Positions 1 to 5,371 of a stretch of 12,297 nt of DNA are shown piece after piece. This stretch comes from an uncultured Eubacteriales bacterium. Lineage in GTDB: Bacteria; Bacillota; Clostridia; Oscillospirales; Oscillospiraceae. Below the pieces are notes generated by a model. That model searched no databases. It was not told where the DNA came from and worked only from the letters and a program-made list of their open reading frames with translations. The stretch is from contig URGL01000065.1 in assembly GCA_900547405.1 (NCBI GenBank), positions 1-12,297 of the forward strand, read 5' to 3'. The position numbers were made by a program, and so were the translations under genes. Position 1 is the first letter of the stretch, and each line of letters begins with the position of its first letter.

Positions 1-13
1 TTTTCGGTTGGTT

Positions 14-83
14 CCCCTCATCCGTCCCGGGCTGCGCCCGGTCCACCTTCCCCGTAGGGGAAGGCTTCCTCCGGCGGGGGCTG
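14..83. repeat. Multi-hairpin repeat family R1, copy A
   Basis: Three successive hairpins are visible. The first is CCGGGC/GCCCGG around 28-43. The second is CCTTCCCC gta GGGGAAGG at 46-64. The third is an imperfect GC-rich hairpin in CCTCCGGCGGGGGCTG (68-83). The order and the flanking CCCCTCaTCCG match the copies at 172-252, 9320-9371 and 12213-12284. The middle hairpin is nearly constant, while the first differs in sequence but stays self-complementary. There is no gene in 1-260: this stretch is R1 copy A, a long hairpin at 113-156, and R1 copy B. Confidence 0.75.
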
Positions 84-112
84 CATACATGGGGCCTGTC
101 CTTCGTCTTTAG

Positions 113-156
113 GGGTCCCACCCGCACCCGGTCCTGACGGGTGTGGGGCGGGACCC
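113..156. repeat. Long imperfect hairpin with the R2 repeat tail
   Basis: GGGTCCCACCCGCACCCG (113-130) pairs imperfectly with CGGGTGTGGGGCGGGACCC (138-156) across a 7-nt loop. The right arm nearly matches the tail of the R2 repeat at 9068-9087 (ACGGGTGTGGGGCGGACCCC). This looks like a rearranged or tail-to-tail fragment of that family. No coding role is visible. Confidence 0.6.
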
Positions 157-171
157 AGAACCAATCCGGTA

Positions 172-252
172 CCGCCCCTCTTCCGCCTGAGGTCAGCACC
201 TTCCCCCAGGGGAAGGTAAGGAAACGCACCCGGTAGTTGCTTCCCGGGTGCG
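172..252. repeat. Multi-hairpin repeat family R1, copy B
   Basis: This copy begins with CCGCCCCTCTTCC. A short GCCTGAGGTCAGC-type hairpin follows, then the hallmark perfect hairpin ACCTTCCCC ca GGGGAAGGT (198-217), then CGCACCCGG/CCGGGTGCG (225-252). The first two parts match copies C and D almost base for base, while the short hairpin differs in sequence but still pairs. The last hairpin lies just beyond the bile salt hydrolase stop codon and may act as its terminator. Confidence 0.75.
216..252 (-). terminator. Possible terminator of the bile salt hydrolase gene
   Basis: Read on the minus strand, a perfect 9-bp stem CGCACCCGG/CCGGGTGCG with a 10-nt loop starts 8 nt after the bsh stop codon. 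It is followed by TTTCCTT, which is a weak U-tract. The stem also belongs to R1 repeat copy B, so it may only be a repeat hairpin that happens to stop transcription. Confidence 0.45.
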
Positions 253-260
253 GAGGTGAT

Positions 261-1229
261 TCAGTTCTGATAACGGATCTGCTGGTCCTTGATGGGCTCG
301 TAGGCGATGAGGCGATTGCCATCCAGATCCTCCCGGTGCATATCCAGGGCGGTGATCTGGTGGTTGTCGTAGGTGGTGTAGTAATAGATGCCCTTGGTCA
401 CGTTGCAGCAGCAGGTATACAGGGTGATCTCGTACTCGTTTTCCCCCAATCGGCACAGGCCACGCTGCTGGTCTACGCTGCCCAGAATGTGGAAGAACTG
501 GCTGACGGAGCTTACCTCGCCGGAGCCGGACAGGGAATGGAGCTTGGTGAAGGCCACCCGGACGAACCGGGACTGGCTGCTCAGATCTCCGGGCAGACCC
601 AGGCCTCCCAGGCCCCGGCTATAGGCGTTGAGGTCCGTGCCGAAGCCGTTTTCCGGAGTATCAATGGACAGGGCCCGGTAATTGTTCAGATGGAACATCT
701 GATAGGGGAAGGGAGGATTGTTGGTCAGGACCCCCACGGGATTGTCGTAGACATGGAGGCCGTCGGCCTGGGATTCCAGAGTAATGGTTTCTTTTTCGTC
801 CCCGATGATCCAGTGAAGCTGGGCCAGGGGAAGGGTGGGCAGGAAGGGGATCCGGACCAGGTTCAGGTTTTCGATGAGCTTCCGGGCCTGGGCTACGGAT
901 TCGCACTGGCCCAGGATCCAGGGGATCAGCTCGAACTGGGTGATGTTGTCCTTCCCGGGTACCTCCTCAAAATAATGGGCATTGCCCACGAAGTTCAGCC
1001 CGCAGATCCCCAGGCCCTTCTCGTTGAAGGCCTCGTAATAGAGGGGGTAATCCTCCATCACCGCCGCCATGCCGATCATGGCATAGTGGCTGGGCATATC
1101 CTCCCGGCACCGAAAGCGGAAGGGGTAATTCCGGGGGGTAACAGTGACCTTATCTCCATAGGAACGCTCATAGTCCAGAGTCCGTCCCATGTAGAAGGCG
1201 TCGGTTTTGTAGGTTGCGGCAGTACACAT
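261..1229 (-). CDS. bsh: Bile salt hydrolase (choloylglycine hydrolase family)
   Basis: This 322-residue N-terminal-nucleophile hydrolase cleaves glycine or taurine from conjugated bile acids. Removal of Met1 would expose the catalytic Cys2. Expected active-site residues are present: Arg16 and Asp19 (GRTLDYE), Asn79 (GLNF), Asn170 (VLTNNP) and Arg221 (SQSRFVRV). They match Cys2, Arg18, Asp21, Asn82, Asn175 and Arg228 of the Clostridium perfringens enzyme. Asn79, where penicillin V acylases have Tyr, and the C-terminal GIYYY..TYDNHQI..DM block favour bile salt hydrolase. Length is normal and no signal peptide is seen, so the enzyme should be cytoplasmic. The loop before LPGD reads SRG, a form linked to glycine-conjugate preference. 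A GGAAGG ribosome site precedes the ATG. The gene has its own likely promoter and lies 70 bp from hepT. Confidence 0.93.
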   Translation of the reverse strand: MCTAATYKTDAFYMGRTLDYERSYGDKVTVTPRNYPFRFRCREDMPSHYAMIGMAAVMEDYPLYYEAFNEKGLGICGLNFVGNAHYFEEVPGKDNITQFELIPWILGQCESVAQARKLIENLNLVRIPFLPTLPLAQLHWIIGDEKETITLESQADGLHVYDNPVGVLTNNPPFPYQMFHLNNYRALSIDTPENGFGTDLNAYSRGLGGLGLPGDLSSQSRFVRVAFTKLHSLSGSGEVSSVSQFFHILGSVDQQRGLCRLGENEYEITLYTCCCNVTKGIYYYTTYDNHQITALDMHREDLDGNRLIAYEPIKDQQIRYQN

Positions 1230-1257
1230 AGTGGATCATCCTTCCTTTTTTTTCGGT

Positions 1258-1263
1258 AGTATA
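1258..1263 (-). promoter_or_regulatory. Candidate -10 element for bsh
   Basis: On the minus strand TATACT lies about 29 bp before the bsh ATG, between hepT and bsh. The -35 region about 17 bp further upstream is a poor match (CTTTTC). The leader would be about 20 nt and carries the ribosome site. The placement suggests bsh can be transcribed independently of the toxin-antitoxin pair. Confidence 0.35.
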
Positions 1264-1299
1264 GCCGGGAAAACGAAACGGAAAAGAAACTTATCCGAA

Positions 1300-1653
1300 T
1301 TACCCGGCAGAACCATTCAGCTGCTCCTCGCAGAAAGCAAGCAAAACCGGAATATCTACGGTTGCCGTTTCCCATATGATTTCCCGGCTCATACTGCCAT
1401 AGCTGTGGGCAACCATATTCCGCATACCCTTCATGGGTCCCCATTGAATTCTGCCGCTGGTGGCTTTTCGATATTCCTCTGACAAACCACCGCCCAGTTC
1501 CCCGATTTGAAGAATAGAAAAGGCAATGCTTCTCTGGTAGTCTCTGTCTGCATCGAAAACCTGGAACGCATTGCCGTAGCGGATAATTGTATTTTGTATT
1601 TCCAGACAATAGTCCCGAATTCGGCTGATTCTTTGTAAATCAGGCGACATCAT
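1300..1653 (-). CDS. hepT: HepT-like HEPN RNase toxin (DUF86)
   Basis: This is a 117-residue, probably all-helical HEPN-domain protein. The RNase motif is R-x4-H followed by x-Tyr: Arg78-Asn79, His83 and Tyr85 in RNMVAHSYG. In characterised HepT toxins the Arg and His catalyse RNA cleavage, and the Tyr of this motif is AMPylated by the MntA antitoxin to silence it. ILQIGEL at 47-53 is also typical of the family. The start is the first of two adjacent ATGs, 7 nt after GGAGAAGGTG. The gene overlaps mntA by 14 nt, so the two are probably translationally coupled. Base composition is visibly more AT-rich than in the origin genes, consistent with horizontal acquisition. All key residues are intact. 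Confidence 0.88.
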   Translation of the reverse strand: MMSPDLQRISRIRDYCLEIQNTIIRYGNAFQVFDADRDYQRSIAFSILQIGELGGGLSEEYRKATSGRIQWGPMKGMRNMVAHSYGSMSREIIWETATVDIPVLLAFCEEQLNGSAG

Positions 1654-1966
1654 ACAACTTCACCTTCTCCTTATTCACATTTTCCCGAAACAGTGTCTCG
1701 CTGGAAAGGGCTGGGGACTGCTCCAGCGAAGACAGTGTGATCAAATCAATTTTTTTATGCAACGCAGCCTCCAAATCGCAATACAGCTGCCCAAGAGAGA
1801 GCAAACTGCGCAGATTTGTACCGGTGGTATCGATCAATAGATCAATATCACTGTGTTCCGTTGCCTCATTTCTGGCGTAAGAACCGAAGACATAGATGGA
1901 CCGCAGACCATAGGCCTCGGCAATTGGGGCCACGCGGGCGGCAATTTCTTCGATAGAATAGATCAT
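1640..1966 (-). CDS. mntA: MntA-like minimal nucleotidyltransferase antitoxin
   Basis: This 108-residue minimal nucleotidyltransferase carries the signature G-S-x10-D-x-D: Gly28, Ser29, Asp40 and Asp42 (GSYARNEATEHSDID). A likely third metal ligand is Asp74 (KKIDLIT). Proteins of this type paired with HepT act as antitoxins by transferring AMP from ATP to a tyrosine of the toxin. The gene precedes hepT and overlaps it by 14 nt, the usual arrangement for this module. A strong AGGAGG lies 6 nt before the ATG. Only 40 bp separate it from remB, so read-through from the gyrase operon is possible. I see no convincing promoter of its own. Part of the 40-bp gap is a lone end of the R3 repeat. Confidence 0.88.
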   Translation of the reverse strand: MIYSIEEIAARVAPIAEAYGLRSIYVFGSYARNEATEHSDIDLLIDTTGTNLRSLLSLGQLYCDLEAALHKKIDLITLSSLEQSPALSSETLFRENVNKEKVKLYDVA

Positions 1967-1980
1967 AGAAAGCCTCCTTC

Positions 1981-1992
1981 TACGCGTAGGGG
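1981..1992. repeat. Solitary end of the R3 repeat upstream of mntA
   Basis: TACGCGTAGGGG is identical to the outer end of the 115-bp R3 element at 9131-9142, and its CGCGTAGGGG part matches the copy at 7444. No partner hairpin or opposite end is seen here. It may be a decayed or truncated copy at the edge of the accessory block. At 12 bp, chance or an unrelated palindrome (TACGCGTA) cannot be excluded. Confidence 0.4.
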
Positions 1993-2006
1993 AAAGACTT
2001 TGGCGT

Positions 2007-2252
2007 TCATCTGCTCAGCCGCTTTTCCAGGGTATTGGTGCTCAGGGCGGTCAGGTGGACCTGGGTCAGGCCGTATTCGGCGGTGAGGACAAAGGTCTTG
2101 GGCAGGTCATCGCAGGGGACCACCTGGCCCATGGCCTCGGCCCGGTCCAGGAAGGACCGGGTGCGCTTGGAGGTGGAGGTATTGTCCAGGTCGAAGATGC
2201 CAAGAATGCTGGAATCCCGGACGGAGAAGTCGCTGCCGATGGATAGATACAT
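2007..2252 (-). CDS. remB: RemB/DUF370 family regulator
   Basis: This 81-residue protein begins MYLSIGSDFSVRDSSILGIF and belongs to the DUF370 family (RemA/RemB, YaaB). In Bacillus subtilis RemB influences extracellular matrix genes, and the paralogue RemA binds DNA. The N-terminal pattern, the conserved IFDLDNTSTSKRTR block (residues 19-32) and the VLTAEYG segment support the call. An upstream in-frame ATG at 2300 would add 16 residues, but these are encoded by the end of rnhA and by parS. The ATG at 2252 has AAAGGAG 6 nt before it and gives the family's usual start and length. In B. subtilis this gene sits between recF and gyrB; here it follows rnhA. Its target in this organism is unknown. 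Confidence 0.88.
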   Translation of the reverse strand: MYLSIGSDFSVRDSSILGIFDLDNTSTSKRTRSFLDRAEAMGQVVPCDDLPKTFVLTAEYGLTQVHLTALSTNTLEKRLSR

Positions 2253-2264
2253 AGGGTGCTCCTT

Positions 2265-2280
2265 TGTTTCACGTGAAACA
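2265..2280. promoter_or_regulatory. parS centromere site (ParB/Spo0J binding)
   Basis: TGTTTCACGTGAAACA is a perfect 16-bp palindrome and matches the Bacillus parS consensus TGTTnCACGTGAAACA at every position. It starts two bases past the rnhA stop and abuts the remB ribosome site, about 8.3 kb from the unwinding region of the origin. Origin-proximal parS sites load ParB-CTP clamps and recruit SMC. No parA/parB genes are in the window. Bound ParB could also affect remB expression, which is inference. Confidence 0.93.
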
Positions 2281-2281
2281 A

Positions 2282-2719
2282 TTATTTCCGCTTTTTCCAC
2301 TCTCCAACCGCCAATTCATCACAGCGGTTGTTTTTCGGGTTGTCGGCGTGGCCCTTCACCCAGTGGTAGCGGAGCTGGTGCTTCTGGGTCAGGGCCAGCA
2401 GCTCCTCCCACAGGTCCGGATTCAGGGCCGGCTTTTTGTCGCTTTTCACCCAGCCCCGCTTTTTCCAGCCCCAGGCCCAGCCCTTTTCCAGGGCATCGAT
2501 GACGTACTTGGAGTCGGAATAGAGCTCCACAATGCAGGGCTCCTTCAGGGCTTTCAGGCCCATGATGACTCCCGTCAGCTCCATCCGGTTGTTGGTGGTC
2601 TTGTCCTCGCCGCCGGAGAGCTCCTTTTCAAAGCCGTTGTAGCTGAGGATGGCCCCCCAGCCGCCGGGGCCCGGGTTTCCCGAGCAGGCCCCGTCGGTGT
2701 AAAGGGTCACGGTTTTCAT
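2282..2719 (-). CDS. rnhA: Ribonuclease HI
   Basis: This 145-residue type 1 RNase H cleaves the RNA strand of RNA:DNA hybrids in the cytoplasm, for example R-loops and primers. The catalytic tetrad is Asp9 (YTDGACSGNPG), Glu47 (NRMELT), Asp69 (YSDSKYV) and Asp134 (NRCDELA), with His124 in VKGHADN. The spacing is close to the Escherichia coli enzyme (Asp10, Glu48, Asp70, His124, Asp134). A basic, Trp-rich stretch WAWGWKKRGWVKSDKK (81-96) corresponds to the substrate-binding handle. No N-terminal hybrid-binding domain is present. The ATG overlaps the gyrA stop codon (ATGA), so the gene is probably translated with gyrA. Gyrase and RNase HI both limit R-loop and supercoiling stress, which makes the coupling sensible. 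Confidence 0.97.
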   Translation of the reverse strand: MKTVTLYTDGACSGNPGPGGWGAILSYNGFEKELSGGEDKTTNNRMELTGVIMGLKALKEPCIVELYSDSKYVIDALEKGWAWGWKKRGWVKSDKKPALNPDLWEELLALTQKHQLRYHWVKGHADNPKNNRCDELAVGEWKKRK

Positions 2720-5235
2720 TCCTCAGTCTCCTGGGTATCGGCAGGTTCTTCCTCCTCCTGCTCCACCCGCTCAATGGACACCACCTTGTTGCCCTCGTCA
2801 ATGCGCATGACAATGACACCCTGCGTATCCCGCTTGTAGACGTTGATGGAGGAGGCGGGGATCCGGATGATGACACCGCCATTTTCGATGAGCATCACGT
2901 CATCCTTGTCTCCCACCACACGGCACCCGGCAATATTGCCGGTCTTGGAGGTGATGTTATAGTTTTTCAGGCCCTTGCCCCCCCGGCTCTGGGGGACCTT
3001 CTCCCCGTCGGGGCCGGTGCGCAGGTACTCGGCAAGCTCCGTCCGCTTGCCGTAGCCGTTCTCGGTGACGGTGAGGAGGGTCTTGCCTTCCTCCACCTTC
3101 TCGGCACCTACCACAAAGTCCCCCTCGTTCAGGCTGATTCCCCGGACACCGGCGGCATCTCTGCCCATGCAGCGCACATCCGACTCGTTGAAGCAGATGG
3201 CCATGCCCTGGGCGGTGGCCAGGATGATATTGTCGCTGCCATTGGTCCGCAGGACGTTGATGAGGTGATCGTCCTCATCCAGGGTCAGGGCCCGGATGCC
3301 GCCCTTCCGGTTGGTTTTCAGGGTGATGAAGGGCAGGCGCTTGACAACGCCCTTCTGGGTAGCCATGAGCAGGAACTCATTGTCGTTGAATTCCCGGGTC
3401 ACCACCATGGCGGTGACGTTTTCTCCGGCATCCAGGGGCAGGACGTTGACAATGGCGGTGCCTCTGGCCGTCCGGCCGGCCTCCGGGATCTGGTAGCCCT
3501 TGCGCAGATGGACCTTGCCCATATCCGTGAAGAACAGGATATAGTCGTGGGTGGATGCAATGTTCAGACTCTTGACGTAGTCCTCCTCCTTCAGGTTCTG
3601 GGCGTTGACCCCCCGGCCCCCCCGGCTCTGGGTCCGGTAGGTGTCTACGGGCATCCGCTTGATATAGCCGTGGTTGGAAAGGGTGAAGGCGCAGGTCTCC
3701 TCATCGATCAGGTCCTCGATGTCGATCTCGTCCTCGATGTCCTGGATCACGGTCTTCCGGTCGTCACCGAACTTGTCCCGGATCTGGACCAGCTCCTCCC
3801 GGAGGACCCCACGGAGCTTGGTTTCATCGCTGAGCAGCTCCTGGTAGTAGGCGATCTTCTCTTCCAGCTCCTTGTACTCGGCTTCCAGCTTCTCCCGGTT
3901 CAGACCCTGGAGGGCAATGAGCCGCATATCGCAGATGGCCTGGGCCTGGACATCGTCCAGAGAAAACCGCTCCATCAGGTTCTGCTTGGCGTTGTCGTAG
4001 GAGGAGCGGATGATATGGATGACCTCGTCAATGTTGTCCTGGGCAATGAGCAGGCCCTCCAGCAGATGGGCCCGCTCCTGGGCCTTCCGCAGGTCGTACT
4101 GGGTCCGTCTGGTCAGGACCTCTTCCTGGTACTTGAGGTACTCGTCCAGGATCTGCCGCAGGGACAGGATCTTGGGCTGCTTCTGGTTGTCCACCAGGGC
4201 CAGCATGATGATGGAGAAATTGGACTGCAGGGCGGTCTGCTTGAAGAGGTTATTCAGGACCACCTGAGGGTTGGCATCCTTTTTCAGCTCGATGACCATC
4301 CGCATACCGTTCCGGTCCGTCTCGTCCCGGAGGTCGGAGATGCCGTCGATGCGCTTGTCCTTCACCTGGTCCGCAATATTTTTGATGAGCTGCCGCTTGT
4401 TCACCTGGTAGGGCAGCTCCGTGACGATGATCCGGGTCCGGTCCTTGCCGAACTCCTCGAATTCCGTCTTGGCTCTCACCACCACCTTGCCCCGGCCCGT
4501 GGCGTAGGCTGCCCGGATGCCGCTGCGGCCCATGATGATGCCGCCGGTGGGGAAGTCGGGACCGGTGATGTGGTCCATCAGGTTCACCAGGGTGCACTCC
4601 GGGTCATCCAGCACGCAGATGCAGGCATTGATGACCTCTTTCAGGTTGTGGGGGGGAATATTGGTGGCCATGCCCACGGCAATGCCGGAGGAGCCGTTGA
4701 CCAGAAGGTTGGGGAACCGGCTGGGCAGCACTCTGGGTTCCTTCCGGCTTTCGTCGAAGTTGGGGTCCCAGTCTACGGTGTCCTTGTCGATGTCCCGGAG
4801 CATTTCGTTGGAAATTTTGCTGAGTCGGGCCTCAGTGTAACGGTAGGCGGCAGAGGGGTCTCCGTCCACGGAGCCGAAGTTGCCGTGGCCGTCTACCAGA
4901 AGGTAACGCATGGAGAAGTCCTGGGCAAGCCGGACCATGGCGTCGTATACGGAGGCATCGCCGTGGGGATGGTATTTGCCCAGCACATCGCCCACGCAGG
5001 TGGCCGACTTTTTGAAGGGCTTGTCCGAGGTCAGGCCGCTTTCGTACATGGTGTAGAGGATCCGCCGGTGGACCGGCTTCAGGCCGTCCCGCACATCCGG
5101 CAGGGCCCGGCCAACAATGACGCTCATGGCGTATTCGATATAGGACCGTTCCATCTCCTCCACCAGGTGGGATTCGGTGATCACCTGGTCGGGGAAGGCA
5201 ATGTCCTCTGGTTTGTAGCTTCTGTTGTGTGCCAT
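2716..5235 (-). CDS. gyrA: DNA gyrase subunit A
   Basis: This 839-residue breakage-reunion subunit of gyrase acts with GyrB to introduce negative supercoils. The catalytic Tyr133 lies in AAYRYTEARLS. The quinolone region reads HPHGDASVYDAMV (89-101), so the position of E. coli Ser83 is Ala94 and that of Asp87 is Asp98. A coiled-coil region around 370-490 leads to the C-terminal beta-pinwheel. The wrapping motif (GyrA box) appears as QSRGGRG near 535, with a second copy QSRGGKG near 748. The E. coli form is QRRGGKG, so the second position differs. The C-terminus is acidic (EQEEEEPADTQETEE). AGGAGGT lies 6 nt before the ATG. A 136-bp gap holding a structured repeat separates it from gyrB, and it overlaps rnhA by 4 nt. 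Length and layout are complete. Confidence 0.98.
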   Translation of the reverse strand: MAHNRSYKPEDIAFPDQVITESHLVEEMERSYIEYAMSVIVGRALPDVRDGLKPVHRRILYTMYESGLTSDKPFKKSATCVGDVLGKYHPHGDASVYDAMVRLAQDFSMRYLLVDGHGNFGSVDGDPSAAYRYTEARLSKISNEMLRDIDKDTVDWDPNFDESRKEPRVLPSRFPNLLVNGSSGIAVGMATNIPPHNLKEVINACICVLDDPECTLVNLMDHITGPDFPTGGIIMGRSGIRAAYATGRGKVVVRAKTEFEEFGKDRTRIIVTELPYQVNKRQLIKNIADQVKDKRIDGISDLRDETDRNGMRMVIELKKDANPQVVLNNLFKQTALQSNFSIIMLALVDNQKQPKILSLRQILDEYLKYQEEVLTRRTQYDLRKAQERAHLLEGLLIAQDNIDEVIHIIRSSYDNAKQNLMERFSLDDVQAQAICDMRLIALQGLNREKLEAEYKELEEKIAYYQELLSDETKLRGVLREELVQIRDKFGDDRKTVIQDIEDEIDIEDLIDEETCAFTLSNHGYIKRMPVDTYRTQSRGGRGVNAQNLKEEDYVKSLNIASTHDYILFFTDMGKVHLRKGYQIPEAGRTARGTAIVNVLPLDAGENVTAMVVTREFNDNEFLLMATQKGVVKRLPFITLKTNRKGGIRALTLDEDDHLINVLRTNGSDNIILATAQGMAICFNESDVRCMGRDAAGVRGISLNEGDFVVGAEKVEEGKTLLTVTENGYGKRTELAEYLRTGPDGEKVPQSRGGKGLKNYNITSKTGNIAGCRVVGDKDDVMLIENGGVIIRIPASSINVYKRDTQGVIVMRIDEGNKVVSIERVEQEEEEPADTQETEE

Positions 5236-5255
5236 AAAGCACCTCCTTGACAGTA

Positions 5256-5364
5256 TGTCACTGCGAACCAGCGCGCACGCTGGTGTGGCAGCCCCCCGGG
5301 TTTTCAGGCTGTACGTTCAACCGGGGGATTGCCACGACAGTCTGCGGACTGTCTCGCAATGACA
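5256..5364. repeat. Cloverleaf-like inverted-repeat element R4 between gyrB and gyrA
   Basis: The 109-bp element is bounded by TGTCAcTGCGA and TCGCAaTGACA. Each arm carries its own perfect 7-bp hairpin: ACCAGCG/CGCTGGT (5267-5284) on the left and GACAGTC/GACTGTC (5336-5353) on the right. Their loops are CGCG/CGCA-type on one strand and the reverse complement on the other. Inside these, GTGGCA pairs with TGCCAC, and CCCCCGG with CCGGGGG. The two arms differ in hairpin sequence but not in pairing. It fills nearly all the gyrB-gyrA gap. There is no U-tract, so terminator function is doubtful. It resembles a MITE or REPIN-type mobile repeat. Confidence 0.75.
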
Positions 5365-5371
5365 GCTCGCG

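Noticed and set aside
1..252. CRISPR array or tandem repeat near the left edge
   Set aside because: The repeats are hairpin units without regular spacers or a constant direct repeat, and their copies are scattered between genes.
2264..2839. Frames starting MFHVKQ on both strands at the parS palindrome
   Set aside because: ATGTTTCACGTGAAACA is the parS site. The frames continue as shadows of rnhA and remB.
3265..5250. A 661-residue open frame on the plus strand opposite gyrA
   Set aside because: It is a shadow of gyrA caused by GC-rich codon use. The translation is low-complexity (rich in Val, Leu, Gly, His, Asp), has no family features and no ribosome site.
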